Source: a virus. From it: a DNA stretch of 22,744 bases. Under the pieces are notes generated by a model. That model worked only from the letters and a program-made list of their open reading frames with translations, was not told the origin of the DNA and did not search any database. The stretch is from positions 1 to 22,744 of IMG/VR virus record IMGVR_UViG_3300033064_002981, one strand, 5' to 3'. Positions 7,355 through 14,021 of the stretch are shown here, piece after piece (position 1 is the stretch's first letter; every line of letters starts with the position of its first letter). Made by a program: the position numbers and the translations under genes.

Positions 7355-7376
7355 GGTATATGGGGGTTGCTTATTT
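7355..7376. repeat. Intergenic repeat at 255-aa gene stop / 105-aa gene start
   Basis: On the minus strand AAATAAGCAACCCCCATATA then CC, including the stop codon of the 255-aa protein gene. It is the second copy of the repeat at 4343-4367 and again ends about 8 nt before a start codon. In plus orientation it reads GGTATATGGGGGTTGC, close to 19679-19694. Confidence 0.6.
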
Positions 7377-8138
7377 CCGACCCGAAAGACCCAACATGAA
7401 GTTGAGCATCTCGCCTTCGTGCTTACCGTTGAAGCGTAGCGACGGGACGTGCCACGAACCCTTCGAGTTAGTCCGCTTCTCGGTGCTCACGTTCCACTCA
7501 CCTTGGTAGAGCCCTTCGGCGAGGAAGTTGAGGCTGGCCGTGTAAAGGACCGGACCCGTCTGACCGTAGGCCGTCCCACGAGCTGTCCAAAGCGCCATCG
7601 CGTACCATTTACCGTTAGGCCCTTTGTACGGGAATAGCAGGCTGTCCTGTTCGGAGATCGTCTCTGGGCGCTCCAACACCGTGCGAAGCATGACGACCTC
7701 GGCGAAGTAATGTTCGTCTTTCATGTTGAAAGAACCCCCAGCTTTGAGCACCTCGTCTGCGGTGTCACAAATGAGCGGGCGCTTTTCGGCCTGCATCGGG
7801 AGTTTCTCCTCATAGAACTTTTGCATTTGGACGAAAGTCATCCGAATGGGATTTCCCTCGGTAGCAAGTTTGACTTCCCCGTTGAAGAGAATGCTGCCGG
7901 ACCCGAACGTCGAAGCATCGTCAGAAATTTTCTGGACGATACGTAGGTAAGGTAGGCGGATGTCTTTGGTGTCGAACTCCCCGATGACGTCACCTGCCAC
8001 GTTGGTCAGGTTGGCTAGTTCCTTTTTGGGAGAAGGCACCAGCGCGGTCTCCTCTGTGATTTCGATGATCTCGGCGTTACCCGAGGCTTCGGAGGCTTTG
8101 ACATCCTCCACGGTTTTCTTAAATGACATTGTAGGCAT
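7371..8138 (-). CDS. Conserved replication-cluster protein, possible ssDNA-binding protein, 255 aa
   Basis: No family is named with confidence. The sequence has LPYLRIVQKIS, GSILFNGEVKLA, FVQMQKFYEEKLP, LFPYKGPNGKWYAMALWT and SWHVPSLRFNG, a beta-rich, aromatic-rich pattern compatible with an OB-like fold. In many phages the order is Cas4-like DUF2800 protein, DUF2815 ssDNA-binding-like protein, PolA; this gene occupies the DUF2815 slot after the helicase-nuclease fusion. Function is inferred from position only. The start is ATG 8138 (a second ATG lies at 8129). The leader is A/C-rich (AACAACAACAACACAAAAC) and lacks a Shine-Dalgarno motif. GC-balanced coding is like its neighbours. Confidence 0.6.
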   Translation of the reverse strand: MPTMSFKKTVEDVKASEASGNAEIIEITEETALVPSPKKELANLTNVAGDVIGEFDTKDIRLPYLRIVQKISDDASTFGSGSILFNGEVKLATEGNPIRMTFVQMQKFYEEKLPMQAEKRPLICDTADEVLKAGGSFNMKDEHYFAEVVMLRTVLERPETISEQDSLLFPYKGPNGKWYAMALWTARGTAYGQTGPVLYTASLNFLAEGLYQGEWNVSTEKRTNSKGSWHVPSLRFNGKHEGEMLNFMLGLSGRK

Positions 8139-8184
8139 ATTATTTCTATTTCTGTTATGTTTTGTGTTGTTGTTGTTAAGGGCG

Positions 8185-10674
8185 CTACTTGATCTGTTTC
8201 AGGTAGATAAACCCTTGTTCTTCTTTCAGAAGGCCAGCGTCTTTGAGCCGACATTCTAAATCTTGTCTTGAGTTGGCCTTTTTTCCTTTTGGCGCATGAC
8301 TCGAAAAAACGTCCTCCAGCTTGCTGATCGACACGCTCTCGCACACCTTCAGAAATTCGTCCACAGGCATGACGTCTTTGACCTGAAGGTAAGCTCCGTG
8401 TGCGGAGAGAATTTTTCGGGCAGCGCGGCGTTCGATCCGCTTAAATCCGGGAAAATCGACACCCTCTTGGACCGCTAAATCAATGCACCGCTTCCGTATC
8501 GAGGAAGCCCAAGCCTCCGCAATCGGGGCCAGCTTCAACAGCTCTGCTAGCATCTTGGGGTCGTTCGTTTGCAGTGCATCGACGGTCTCCGGCACAGTGA
8601 TGTTGTGCCCCTCATAGCGCTTGGTGATGTCCAACATGGTGCTAGCAAGAGCCGGACAAACGCTTTGTTTCCCGCAGTACTCACACAGCCCGTGCCCCGG
8701 ATTAAACGCCCGTTTAACATCGAGCTGGCCCTGCCGCGCTAACTGGGCCTTCCGAATCACGGTGTTAAACCGCAGAGCGATGCGCCCCATGTCGGCACGA
8801 GTGTAGGTAGCGAAGGAGACTTCATCCCTGTGTGGGATGGCAAAGTAAAATTCGAGGGTCTCAATCTCCGGAAAACGCTGGAGCGCCCCCAAAACGTAGG
8901 CTTGGGCTTGGGCGTTTTCCTCGGCATCGTCGATCTTCCCCCACCCCGTCTTGAAATCGACCATCAGGGCCTGCTTCCCGCTTTGCACAAAAACGTCGCA
9001 AGTCCCAAAAGTTGAAGTCCCGTCTCCGAGGTCGATGTCGAGGCGCAGCTCGTTAATTCGGTCAATTTGCTTCCAGCCCTTGGAGTGGACTAGGTCGGCA
9101 ACAAAGCTGCGGCAAATGTTGGCGACGTTTACCTCATCATCGTCTTGGAGTTTGGTAAAGTCACCCGTCTCCAAAGCATTGTGGATACGCGTTCCGCGCT
9201 CCGCGATTTCGTTAGTTCCCTCTCGGCGAAAATAGCTGGGGCAACGCTCAAAGTATTTGAGGGCGCTTGGGCTAAATTCCGCGTGTGGGCGTTCGTCGGC
9301 TTCTACTTTAACTTGTGGGACGGGCATGGGCGTGGTGGGCTTCCGCAGGGTTGTAGACTGGTAGCATATACCCGACTCAAAAAAAGTCAAATCGTTCAAA
9401 CTTTCTTGCGCCGGATTTAAGATTTCTAACTGCCGGAGTTTGCCGCGCACACTTCGCTCAATTTCTTCCTCAATGGTGCCAGAAGCGAAGATGACCTTTT
9501 GCAGGGACGGTGTTTTCCCCCCTGCGCGGTGGACCCGCCCGAGCGTTTGGACGAGGTCTTTGGCGTTCCAAGACGGCGAGATGATCGCTGCCCTCGGATG
9601 CCCGCCTTTGGTGTCGTGGAGCGAGACTCCCACTCCGCCAGCGGCGATGTTTGCGAGGATGATTTTGCTTTCATTGTTTTGGAATCTTTCGATGATGTTT
9701 TCTCTCTCCTGCGCTGTTTGGCCCCCGCGAATGATGTCAGGCCCTTTTAGCCGCTCACGAAGGGCCTCAGCGGTAGCGTCAAAATTGATAAAAACCACGA
9801 CGTGAAATCCTTCGCGCAGGAGATCTTCGGCCAGTTCTACGAAAACGGGCACCTTCAACAGTTCCACCTTTTGACGCGCACGCAACATGGCTGTCAATTT
9901 TTCGTGCTCGTGTCCTTTCTTGTCGGAAGCCGAACGGCTCTCCAGTTCGACAAGCTCGCGCTCCATGTCCGCGTAAATTTTTTGAACCTGCCCATCGCCG
10001 ATTTCAAGGGGCGTTGTGATGATTTGAGTTTCGGTAAATTTGTCCGCTAACATGGCTTTAGTCACCAGCGACCCGCGTGCCGGGAAGATCTCGCCCGCTA
10101 TTTTTCCTAAAAGCTCGGGGGTTCCGCGAAACTCAAAGCCACCCCAACGATTTCGGAAACACCCGTTGCGTTGGGCCCACGACCAAAAGTTGGTCAAAAT
10201 GTGGAGTCCGAGGATGTGGCCGAGCGCCCGCATTTCCGTCGGGTCCTCGGCAGCCGTGGCCGAACAGCACAGATTCAAAAATGGTTTGGCTTCAATCAGC
10301 ATCTTTGCATTTTTGGTTGCCGTCCCCTGACAGCGATGCACCTCGTCCCAGATGATTAAAGGGTCGGCTGGAAGCTCCCACACCCACCGCTTCCCTTCCC
10401 AGCGACCAAACTCCGTGGTCCCTGTGCGGAGTTTCTCGTAGTTAATCACCGCAAGAGTCGGGACGCCGCGTTCTTCCAGTTCGAGCCTCCATGAGGGGAT
10501 AACAATTTTCGGGCACACAACCAACGTGGGGCGTGCTAGCTCTCGGGCTACGTCGGCCCCCACAATAGTCTTACCTGTCCCGGTTTCACTCGCGTCCAGC
10601 GCCGATCGGTATTCGCGAATGGCGAAGAGTAAACGATTTCGACTAGCTGTCTGAATGGGGTAAAGCTCTTTCAT
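8185..10674 (-). CDS. SNF2-type helicase fused to Cas4/RecB-like Fe-S nuclease, 829 aa
   Basis: Residues 1 to about 430 form a superfamily 2 SNF2-like ATPase: Q-motif-like YPIQ, Walker A ETGTGKT (30-36), DEVH (110-113), CSAT (137-140), ILANIAAGGVGVSL (339-352) and arginine-finger motif QTLGRVHRAGG (376-386). From about 465 the protein is a DUF2800/Cas4-like nuclease: SPSALKYFERCPS with Cys478, GTRIH (494-498), Asp560, VDFKTG (572-577), QAQAY (589-593) and the Cys cluster CEYCGKQSVC (664-673), giving four Cys for an iron-sulfur cluster. Helicase and nuclease are usually separate phage genes, so the fusion suggests a single end-processing or recombination machine. It starts at ATG 10674, overlapping the upstream gene as ATGA. 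Confidence 0.9.
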   Translation of the reverse strand: MKELYPIQTASRNRLLFAIREYRSALDASETGTGKTIVGADVARELARPTLVVCPKIVIPSWRLELEERGVPTLAVINYEKLRTGTTEFGRWEGKRWVWELPADPLIIWDEVHRCQGTATKNAKMLIEAKPFLNLCCSATAAEDPTEMRALGHILGLHILTNFWSWAQRNGCFRNRWGGFEFRGTPELLGKIAGEIFPARGSLVTKAMLADKFTETQIITTPLEIGDGQVQKIYADMERELVELESRSASDKKGHEHEKLTAMLRARQKVELLKVPVFVELAEDLLREGFHVVVFINFDATAEALRERLKGPDIIRGGQTAQERENIIERFQNNESKIILANIAAGGVGVSLHDTKGGHPRAAIISPSWNAKDLVQTLGRVHRAGGKTPSLQKVIFASGTIEEEIERSVRGKLRQLEILNPAQESLNDLTFFESGICYQSTTLRKPTTPMPVPQVKVEADERPHAEFSPSALKYFERCPSYFRREGTNEIAERGTRIHNALETGDFTKLQDDDEVNVANICRSFVADLVHSKGWKQIDRINELRLDIDLGDGTSTFGTCDVFVQSGKQALMVDFKTGWGKIDDAEENAQAQAYVLGALQRFPEIETLEFYFAIPHRDEVSFATYTRADMGRIALRFNTVIRKAQLARQGQLDVKRAFNPGHGLCEYCGKQSVCPALASTMLDITKRYEGHNITVPETVDALQTNDPKMLAELLKLAPIAEAWASSIRKRCIDLAVQEGVDFPGFKRIERRAARKILSAHGAYLQVKDVMPVDEFLKVCESVSISKLEDVFSSHAPKGKKANSRQDLECRLKDAGLLKEEQGFIYLKQIK

Positions 10675-10826
10675 CGAGACCCGATGACTACTATGTAAAG
10701 AAATCCAAGGTTCCCGATGGTGTATCCCAAAAATGCGATGCCCATTCCTGTTTGCCCCTCCCGGAAAAACCCCACTGAGGTTAGGACGTAGCAGACCGTG
10801 CAGATGAGAAGCGGAAAAAATGTCAT
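10671..10826 (-). CDS. Two-span membrane microprotein, 51 aa
   Basis: This short ORF from ATG 10826 ends in a TGA overlapping the helicase start. Its product has a first hydrophobic helix (FPLLICTVCYVLTSVGFF), a turn REGQTGMG and a second helix (IAFLGYTIGNLGFLYIVVIG), ending SR. I recognise the layout, a roughly 45-55 residue hairpin membrane protein ending G-x-x-x-A/G-N-x-G-L/F, from many phages, where it has no known function. It is a candidate small membrane effector, but early position makes a lysis role less likely. Confidence 0.7.
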   Translation of the reverse strand: MTFFPLLICTVCYVLTSVGFFREGQTGMGIAFLGYTIGNLGFLYIVVIGSR

Positions 10827-10857
10827 TACTTAGACGTAAGTGTTGTTTTTCCTATCC

Positions 10858-11076
10858 TCACCAAACTGAAAGCTCTCGATCTCGGAGGTCTTCTAGCAGG
10901 CGTTGGCGAATTCGATCAAAGACCGCGTACTCTTCAGCGCTGTGGTCGCTGTGCTTTGTTTCGCTTCTGAGAAACTCCAGCAGTTGACAGACAACGATTT
11001 TCCAAGCCACCCCCTGCTGTGCTAGCTTGAACTCCTCACGCTCTTCCGGCAGCTTAAATTCGAGGATACCTCTCAT
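10858..11076 (-). CDS. Conserved small phage protein, 72 aa
   Basis: ATG 11076 gives an ATGA overlap with the preceding gene; the in-frame ATG at 11094 would overlap further and is not needed. The protein reads LEFKLPEEREEFKLAQQGVAW, then a helix VCQLLEFLRSETKH and a final IRQRLLEDLRDREL. This L-F-x-L-P-E-E-x-E-E-F layout is frequent in phages next to replication or endonuclease genes and is of unknown function. It is predicted wholly helical and acidic. Confidence 0.75.
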   Translation of the reverse strand: MRGILEFKLPEEREEFKLAQQGVAWKIVVCQLLEFLRSETKHSDHSAEEYAVFDRIRQRLLEDLRDRELSVW

Positions 11077-11324
11077 TGTTCCACCCTCCTCCACTGGTCG
11101 TCGTACATGCTTGTTGCCATGCTTTTTGCGGATTGATCGACGAATTCCTCATCAAAAAATGGAAATTCGTGGTGCAGCAATTCATGGAGCAGGGTTTCCA
11201 TGTGGTGAATGCCCCGCAGCCGCTCGTCCACATGAACCTTCCCGTCGAAAGTGCAGAGGCCGTCGGCTTGCTCCCTCCCCAGCTTTCGACGAATTACCTG
11301 AACGCCTCCTTTAACCTTTTTCAT
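11073..11324 (-). CDS. Small HEXXH metallopeptidase-like protein, 83 aa
   Basis: The central helix METLLHELLHHEFPFFDEEF carries HELLHH, a HExxH zinc-binding signature, with a downstream helix VDQSAKSMATSMYD that could supply a third ligand (Asp or Glu). Small phage proteins with TLIHELLHH are known and usually called SprT-like or ImmA-like metalloproteins; most are too short for a full protease, so activity is uncertain. The N-terminus (VQVIRRKLGREQADG) forms beta strands. ATG 11324 overlaps the RuvC stop by 4 nt, and the gene's own stop overlaps the next start. Confidence 0.75.
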   Translation of the reverse strand: MKKVKGGVQVIRRKLGREQADGLCTFDGKVHVDERLRGIHHMETLLHELLHHEFPFFDEEFVDQSAKSMATSMYDDQWRRVEQ

Positions 11325-11797
11325 TTAGACGATGTGCTGGTCGCATATACCTTGTCGTGGAAAGTGACAGCCAAAGCGAGCGCGGCCCACGCATGGGATT
11401 TGACTCCGAACAAGGGGCCGGGCTCTTTTTTTGTGCCGACATCCCCGAAACGATCAATCAGAGCTTGGCGTACGTTGCTGTCTTTGGCTCTGGTTGAGTG
11501 GCAAAGGTGAAGTTTGACCTCTTGGCGAAAGATAAAGTTAAAGTCCACTTTTTTGTCGTAGGCCGTTTGAGCCATCCTTCCGATCCATACGCAGGTCTCA
11601 AAGACTGTTTTGCCAACAGCCATCCCGTAGGAAGCGATCATTTCGCAGGCAACTGGGTGTGAGCATTCGCTAAGCATGACAAGAACGCGTTCATTGGGGA
11701 CGACCCCAGTCGAAAGGACTGCCGCCCCGTCCCACAACACAACACCGGATTCCGTGAGGCCGGGGTCGATTGCTAGAACGGGGCGGCGAGCACTCAC
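11321..11797 (-). CDS. RuvC-like Holliday junction resolvase, 158 aa
   Basis: The RNase H-like fold is marked by LAIDPGLTESGVVLWD (Asp11), VACEMI (Glu52), KDSNVRQALIDRFG (about 105-118) and the C-terminal GVKSHAWAALALA, where His135 stands near the place of the last catalytic acidic residue. This matches phage RuvC/poxvirus-A22-like resolvases, which cut branched DNA before packaging. The start is GTG 11797, whose GTGA overlaps the TGA of the small RHH gene upstream. A GGTATATG word occurs on the same strand near its 3' end (11344-11351). Confidence 0.85.
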   Translation of the reverse strand: MSARRPVLAIDPGLTESGVVLWDGAAVLSTGVVPNERVLVMLSECSHPVACEMIASYGMAVGKTVFETCVWIGRMAQTAYDKKVDFNFIFRQEVKLHLCHSTRAKDSNVRQALIDRFGDVGTKKEPGPLFGVKSHAWAALALAVTFHDKVYATSTSSK

Positions 11798-11964
11798 TGC
11801 GCTATATTTTCGGCAATTTCAGTCAGCAACTCGGAGACGGAAATATCGCGTTTATCCGCGTATTTCTTTAGAAGCGCGTGCTCTTCTTCGGTTAATCGAA
11901 CTGTGACTTTGGTGGATGGTTTTGGTTTTTCTTTTTGGTGGTGTAGTGGGCTTGTAGTGGGCAT
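11794..11964 (-). CDS. Ribbon-helix-helix DNA-binding protein, 56 aa
   Basis: The ORF from ATG 11964 encodes a Lys/Pro-rich N-terminus (QKEKPKPS) followed by TKVTVRLTEEEHALLKKYAD and ISVSELLTEIAENIAQ. A short strand TKVTVRL plus two helices is the ribbon-helix-helix (Arc/CopG) fold, which binds DNA as a dimer through the strand. Its stop overlaps the RuvC start as GTGA. It could be a regulator of the early operon, at the head of which it sits, or a partner of the second RHH protein. The leader (11965-12046) shows no clear promoter. Confidence 0.75.
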   Translation of the reverse strand: MPTTSPLHHQKEKPKPSTKVTVRLTEEEHALLKKYADKRDISVSELLTEIAENIAQ

Positions 11965-12046
11965 AGAGAATTATTATGAAGGTCTACGGCGGGTCTCACA
12001 TTTGCGGACGGGTTTACACTAGTATTTATGTTACTGCGATAAAAAC

Positions 12047-12271
12047 CTAACGCTTGTACCGAGCGCGTATAAATTTGCTTTTTGCAGGACTGCGTCGCAG
12101 TTGAACAAACTCAGAGTCTTGGTTCTTTACGACGTACTCCCACAGGGCTTCGCGAATTAGTTCCGATGTGTTAAGTCCGCTTTCTGACGCGAGACGTTCA
12201 ATTTTAGTGTAGTCTGATTTATCAACACAAAACGTGACACGTTTCGTGTTTGGGCTTATCTGATTAGGCAT
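12047..12271 (-). CDS. Second ribbon-helix-helix DNA-binding protein, 74 aa
   Basis: The protein begins MPNQISPNTKRVTFCVDKSD and continues YTKIERLASESGLNTSELIR with EALWEYVVKNQ. The strand KRVTFCV and helices fit a CopG/Arc repressor. The C-terminal tail is basic (RRSPAKSKFIRARYKR) and may add DNA contacts. It lies between the integrase terminator-like hairpin and the early operon, a typical place for a lysogeny regulator or excision factor; neither role is shown. It and the 56-aa RHH protein do not look like recent duplicates beyond the fold. Confidence 0.8.
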   Translation of the reverse strand: MPNQISPNTKRVTFCVDKSDYTKIERLASESGLNTSELIREALWEYVVKNQDSEFVQLRRSPAKSKFIRARYKR

Positions 12272-12288
12272 CGTGTGTATTTTCTGAT

Positions 12289-12310
12289 AAAAAGCTCAGA
12301 GGCAGCTTTT
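12289..12310 (-). terminator. Hairpin terminator behind integrase
   Basis: Reading the minus strand, AAAAGCT, loop GCCTCTG, AGCTTTTT forms a 7-bp stem followed by a short T run, placed about 50 nt after the integrase stop. Because the flanks are A on one side and T on the other, it could work in both directions. GC content of the stem is low, so strength is uncertain. Confidence 0.5.
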
Positions 12311-12359
12311 ATGGTGTGGAAGACTTGCATACGGGCTTTCCGTTGTCAAGCGTTCGAAA

Positions 12360-13607
12360 TTAGGCAACTCCTTTCGGGCTGAGGTTGAAATATTTACAAG
12401 CATCTTCAGGAACGGCTAGTGTTTGGTAGACGGCCTTAATCATCCGGATTGAGTTTCCGCTCTGGTCAGATACCAGCGCGGCGTTACCACATTCCGCCAT
12501 TGCATAAGAGATGAAAGAGTGCCTCAGCGCGTTGTGGCCCCACTTAGCTCCGCCGCCGAGTGCTCCTGTCGCGATGGTCCGGGTGTAGTCAAAGAAACTC
12601 CCCTCCGTTATGCGACCGGAGCTTTTGCTGCACAACGCCAACCACTCGGCAAGAGCGGGTCGGATGGGGAGTCGCCGCCCCTCTTTGGTTTTGGTCAGTC
12701 CCCGATGAAGAAGAATGCTTTGGGATTCAACACGGACGTCCTCCCATTGCAGTCGTTCAAGCTCTGCCGTGCGAATTCCAGTGAACGCCTTGATGGCGAG
12801 CGCGGCTAGTACCCACTTAGGAATCTCGCCGGACAGAGTCTTTAGTCGGGTGTATTCCAGCAGTTTCCCCAACTCTTCGGGGGTGTAGACGCTCTTTTCC
12901 TGATTTTCTTCGAAAGTAGGAAGCTCCATCGCCGCATGGGGGATGTTTTTTGGCATCGCTCCCATTCGAGCTTGAGCGTGGTTCCACACCGCCGTGAACG
13001 TGTTCGCTAAGTTGTTGCGAGATTTTCCGCTAAGCGCCCGACCCCGAAAGTGCTTCGGGCGGCAACAGGCCGTTTTGAGGAAGTAAACAATCTCGTCGCG
13101 GGTGATGCTGGATATGATACGACTCCCAAATTCCTGCGTAATAAAAAGGTGCTTGGACTTGGTGCTAGTCTTGTGCCGATCGCTTCCGCTAATTGATAAC
13201 TCGCTGTAGTGGTGATCGCACGCTTCTTTTACCGTCTTTTGGCTTACCCCAGCGTTGCTTTCCACGAAAAACTCAGCAGCTTTCAAGAGAGAAGACCCCG
13301 CCAGAAGAACTTTGGCTGCTCTAAACTCCGCAATGTCCGCAGGCGACATTGACGCTCGCTCTAGCCGCCCCTTGTTTAGGTCCGCCGCGACTTCTTCCGC
13401 TCTTGCTACAGCGCGTCCGGCATCCGCAAACTTCTCACGTTTACGCTGCCCCGCAACACTCCAATGGACGACGTGCTCGATCTTCTCGCCGTTTTGACCA
13501 CGGTACACCCGGACGGCTCCGAGTGCTGTTTTAATGACGCGGGGAAAAGACAGGGGTTTTATTTTCATCAAGGCAGCAGGGTTGGTAATGGTATAAGACA
13601 CGGACAT
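12360..13607 (-). CDS. int: Tyrosine recombinase / phage integrase, 415 aa
   Basis: Integrates and excises the phage genome. The catalytic domain shows GIRTAELERLQW (Arg279), LTKTKEGRRLPI (Lys306 or 308), GHNALRHSF (His358, Arg362) and the nucleophile Tyr394 in MIKAVYQTL. A core-binding helical domain lies at about 120-240 and an N-terminal beta domain (AVRVYRGQNGEKIEHV) at about 30-60, like arm-binding or MrcA-type folds. The usual His/Trp of box III is replaced in VSDQSGNS. The ending SGNS...Y...EDACKYF resembles integrases I recall from Verrucomicrobiota. The start is ATG 13607; an in-frame TTG lies at 13622. Confidence 0.9.
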   Translation of the reverse strand: MSVSYTITNPAALMKIKPLSFPRVIKTALGAVRVYRGQNGEKIEHVVHWSVAGQRKREKFADAGRAVARAEEVAADLNKGRLERASMSPADIAEFRAAKVLLAGSSLLKAAEFFVESNAGVSQKTVKEACDHHYSELSISGSDRHKTSTKSKHLFITQEFGSRIISSITRDEIVYFLKTACCRPKHFRGRALSGKSRNNLANTFTAVWNHAQARMGAMPKNIPHAAMELPTFEENQEKSVYTPEELGKLLEYTRLKTLSGEIPKWVLAALAIKAFTGIRTAELERLQWEDVRVESQSILLHRGLTKTKEGRRLPIRPALAEWLALCSKSSGRITEGSFFDYTRTIATGALGGGAKWGHNALRHSFISYAMAECGNAALVSDQSGNSIRMIKAVYQTLAVPEDACKYFNLSPKGVA

Positions 13608-13640
13608 ATTTGGTTTGTTCAATGTTTTCGATTTATTTTT

Positions 13641-13667
13641 TGTCCCCCCTTATCCACGAGGGGGACA
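13641..13667. repeat. Inverted repeat TGTCCCCC / GGGGGACA
   Basis: TGTCCCCC (13641-13648) and GGGGGACA (13660-13667) form an 8-bp perfect stem with an 11-nt loop just upstream of the integrase start. The right half belongs to a longer word, CGAGGGGGACAC, repeated at 13896-13907, and GGGGGACA returns at 13910-13917. These are candidate binding sites for the integrase arm domain or for a regulator such as an RHH protein. Confidence 0.5.
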
Positions 13668-13789
13668 CAAGTTACGTGCAAATTGTCGTAACTCGTTGAT
13701 ATTTATACCGTTGTTTATTTCCTCTCTTGCGAAGACTTGTGTGCAAGGCCCTCGCTTTAAGCCGCTTCCGGGGGTATATGTGGGTATAT

Positions 13790-13844
13790 GCAGACTTGCC
13801 AACAGGTTTTAAGTCCGATGTGTCTGCCATTCCACCACGCCGAC
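13790..13844 (-). other. tRNA-Leu(UAA)-like 5' half, candidate attP core
   Basis: The minus strand reads GTCGGCGTGGTGGAATGGCA, then GACACATCGGACTTAAAACC and TGTTGGCAAGTCTGC. The segment TGGTGGAATGGCAGACAC is the D-arm of tRNA-Leu and CTTAAAA is an anticodon loop with UAA. There is no T-arm (no GGTTCGA) and no 3' acceptor strand CGCCGAC, and the anticodon stem has mismatches, so it is not a complete tRNA gene. A 6-bp inverted repeat GCAGAC/GTCTGC flanks the anticodon part. Next to an integrase this is best read as attP identity with a host tRNA-Leu gene. Confidence 0.6.
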
Positions 13845-13982
13845 AAAAGGTTGATAAACAGGGGTTTGCATTGAAAAGCTGAGCCATTCTTTTTTCGAGG
13901 GGGACACTAGGGGGACAGTCATTTTGACCCCCCGATCAGAAAACACATCCGTTAGAAACGAAACCGTCGATTTCCCGGTATA

Positions 13983-14010
13983 TTTGACTTGTCGTCTCCT
14001 ATATGTTACC
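13983..14010 (+). promoter_or_regulatory. Promoter-like motif TTTGAC-N11-TATATGTTACC before terminase
   Basis: TTTGAC at 13983-13988 and TATATGTTACC at 14000-14010 are separated by 11 nt, and an identical pair with the same spacing precedes the portal start. Spacing is too short for a classic sigma70 promoter, so either the host sigma factor differs or the site binds a phage activator. The terminase ATG lies 12 nt beyond the motif. Confidence 0.5.
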
Positions 14011-14021
14011 TGCTTACGCTC

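Larger units (their letters stand above)
13608..14021. other. Gene-free integrase-terminase region, candidate attP and control region
   Basis: No convincing gene lies here. It contains an inverted repeat TGTCCCCC/GGGGGACA (13641-13667) upstream of the integrase, tandem GGTATATG words (13773-13780 and 13783-13790), a tRNA-Leu-like 5' half (13790-13844), two more GGGGGACA words (13899-13906 and 13910-13917) and a promoter-like motif before terminase (13983-14010). Position next to the integrase, tRNA similarity and repeats together make it the likely attachment site with integrase arm sites. Readings such as GGMADTSDLKPVGKSAY and GVVEWQTHRT on the minus strand are typical false proteins of a tRNA-Leu. 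Confidence 0.65.

Noticed and set aside
13790-13844. A complete functional tRNA-Leu gene
   Set aside because: T-arm and 3' acceptor strand are missing and the anticodon stem has mismatches.
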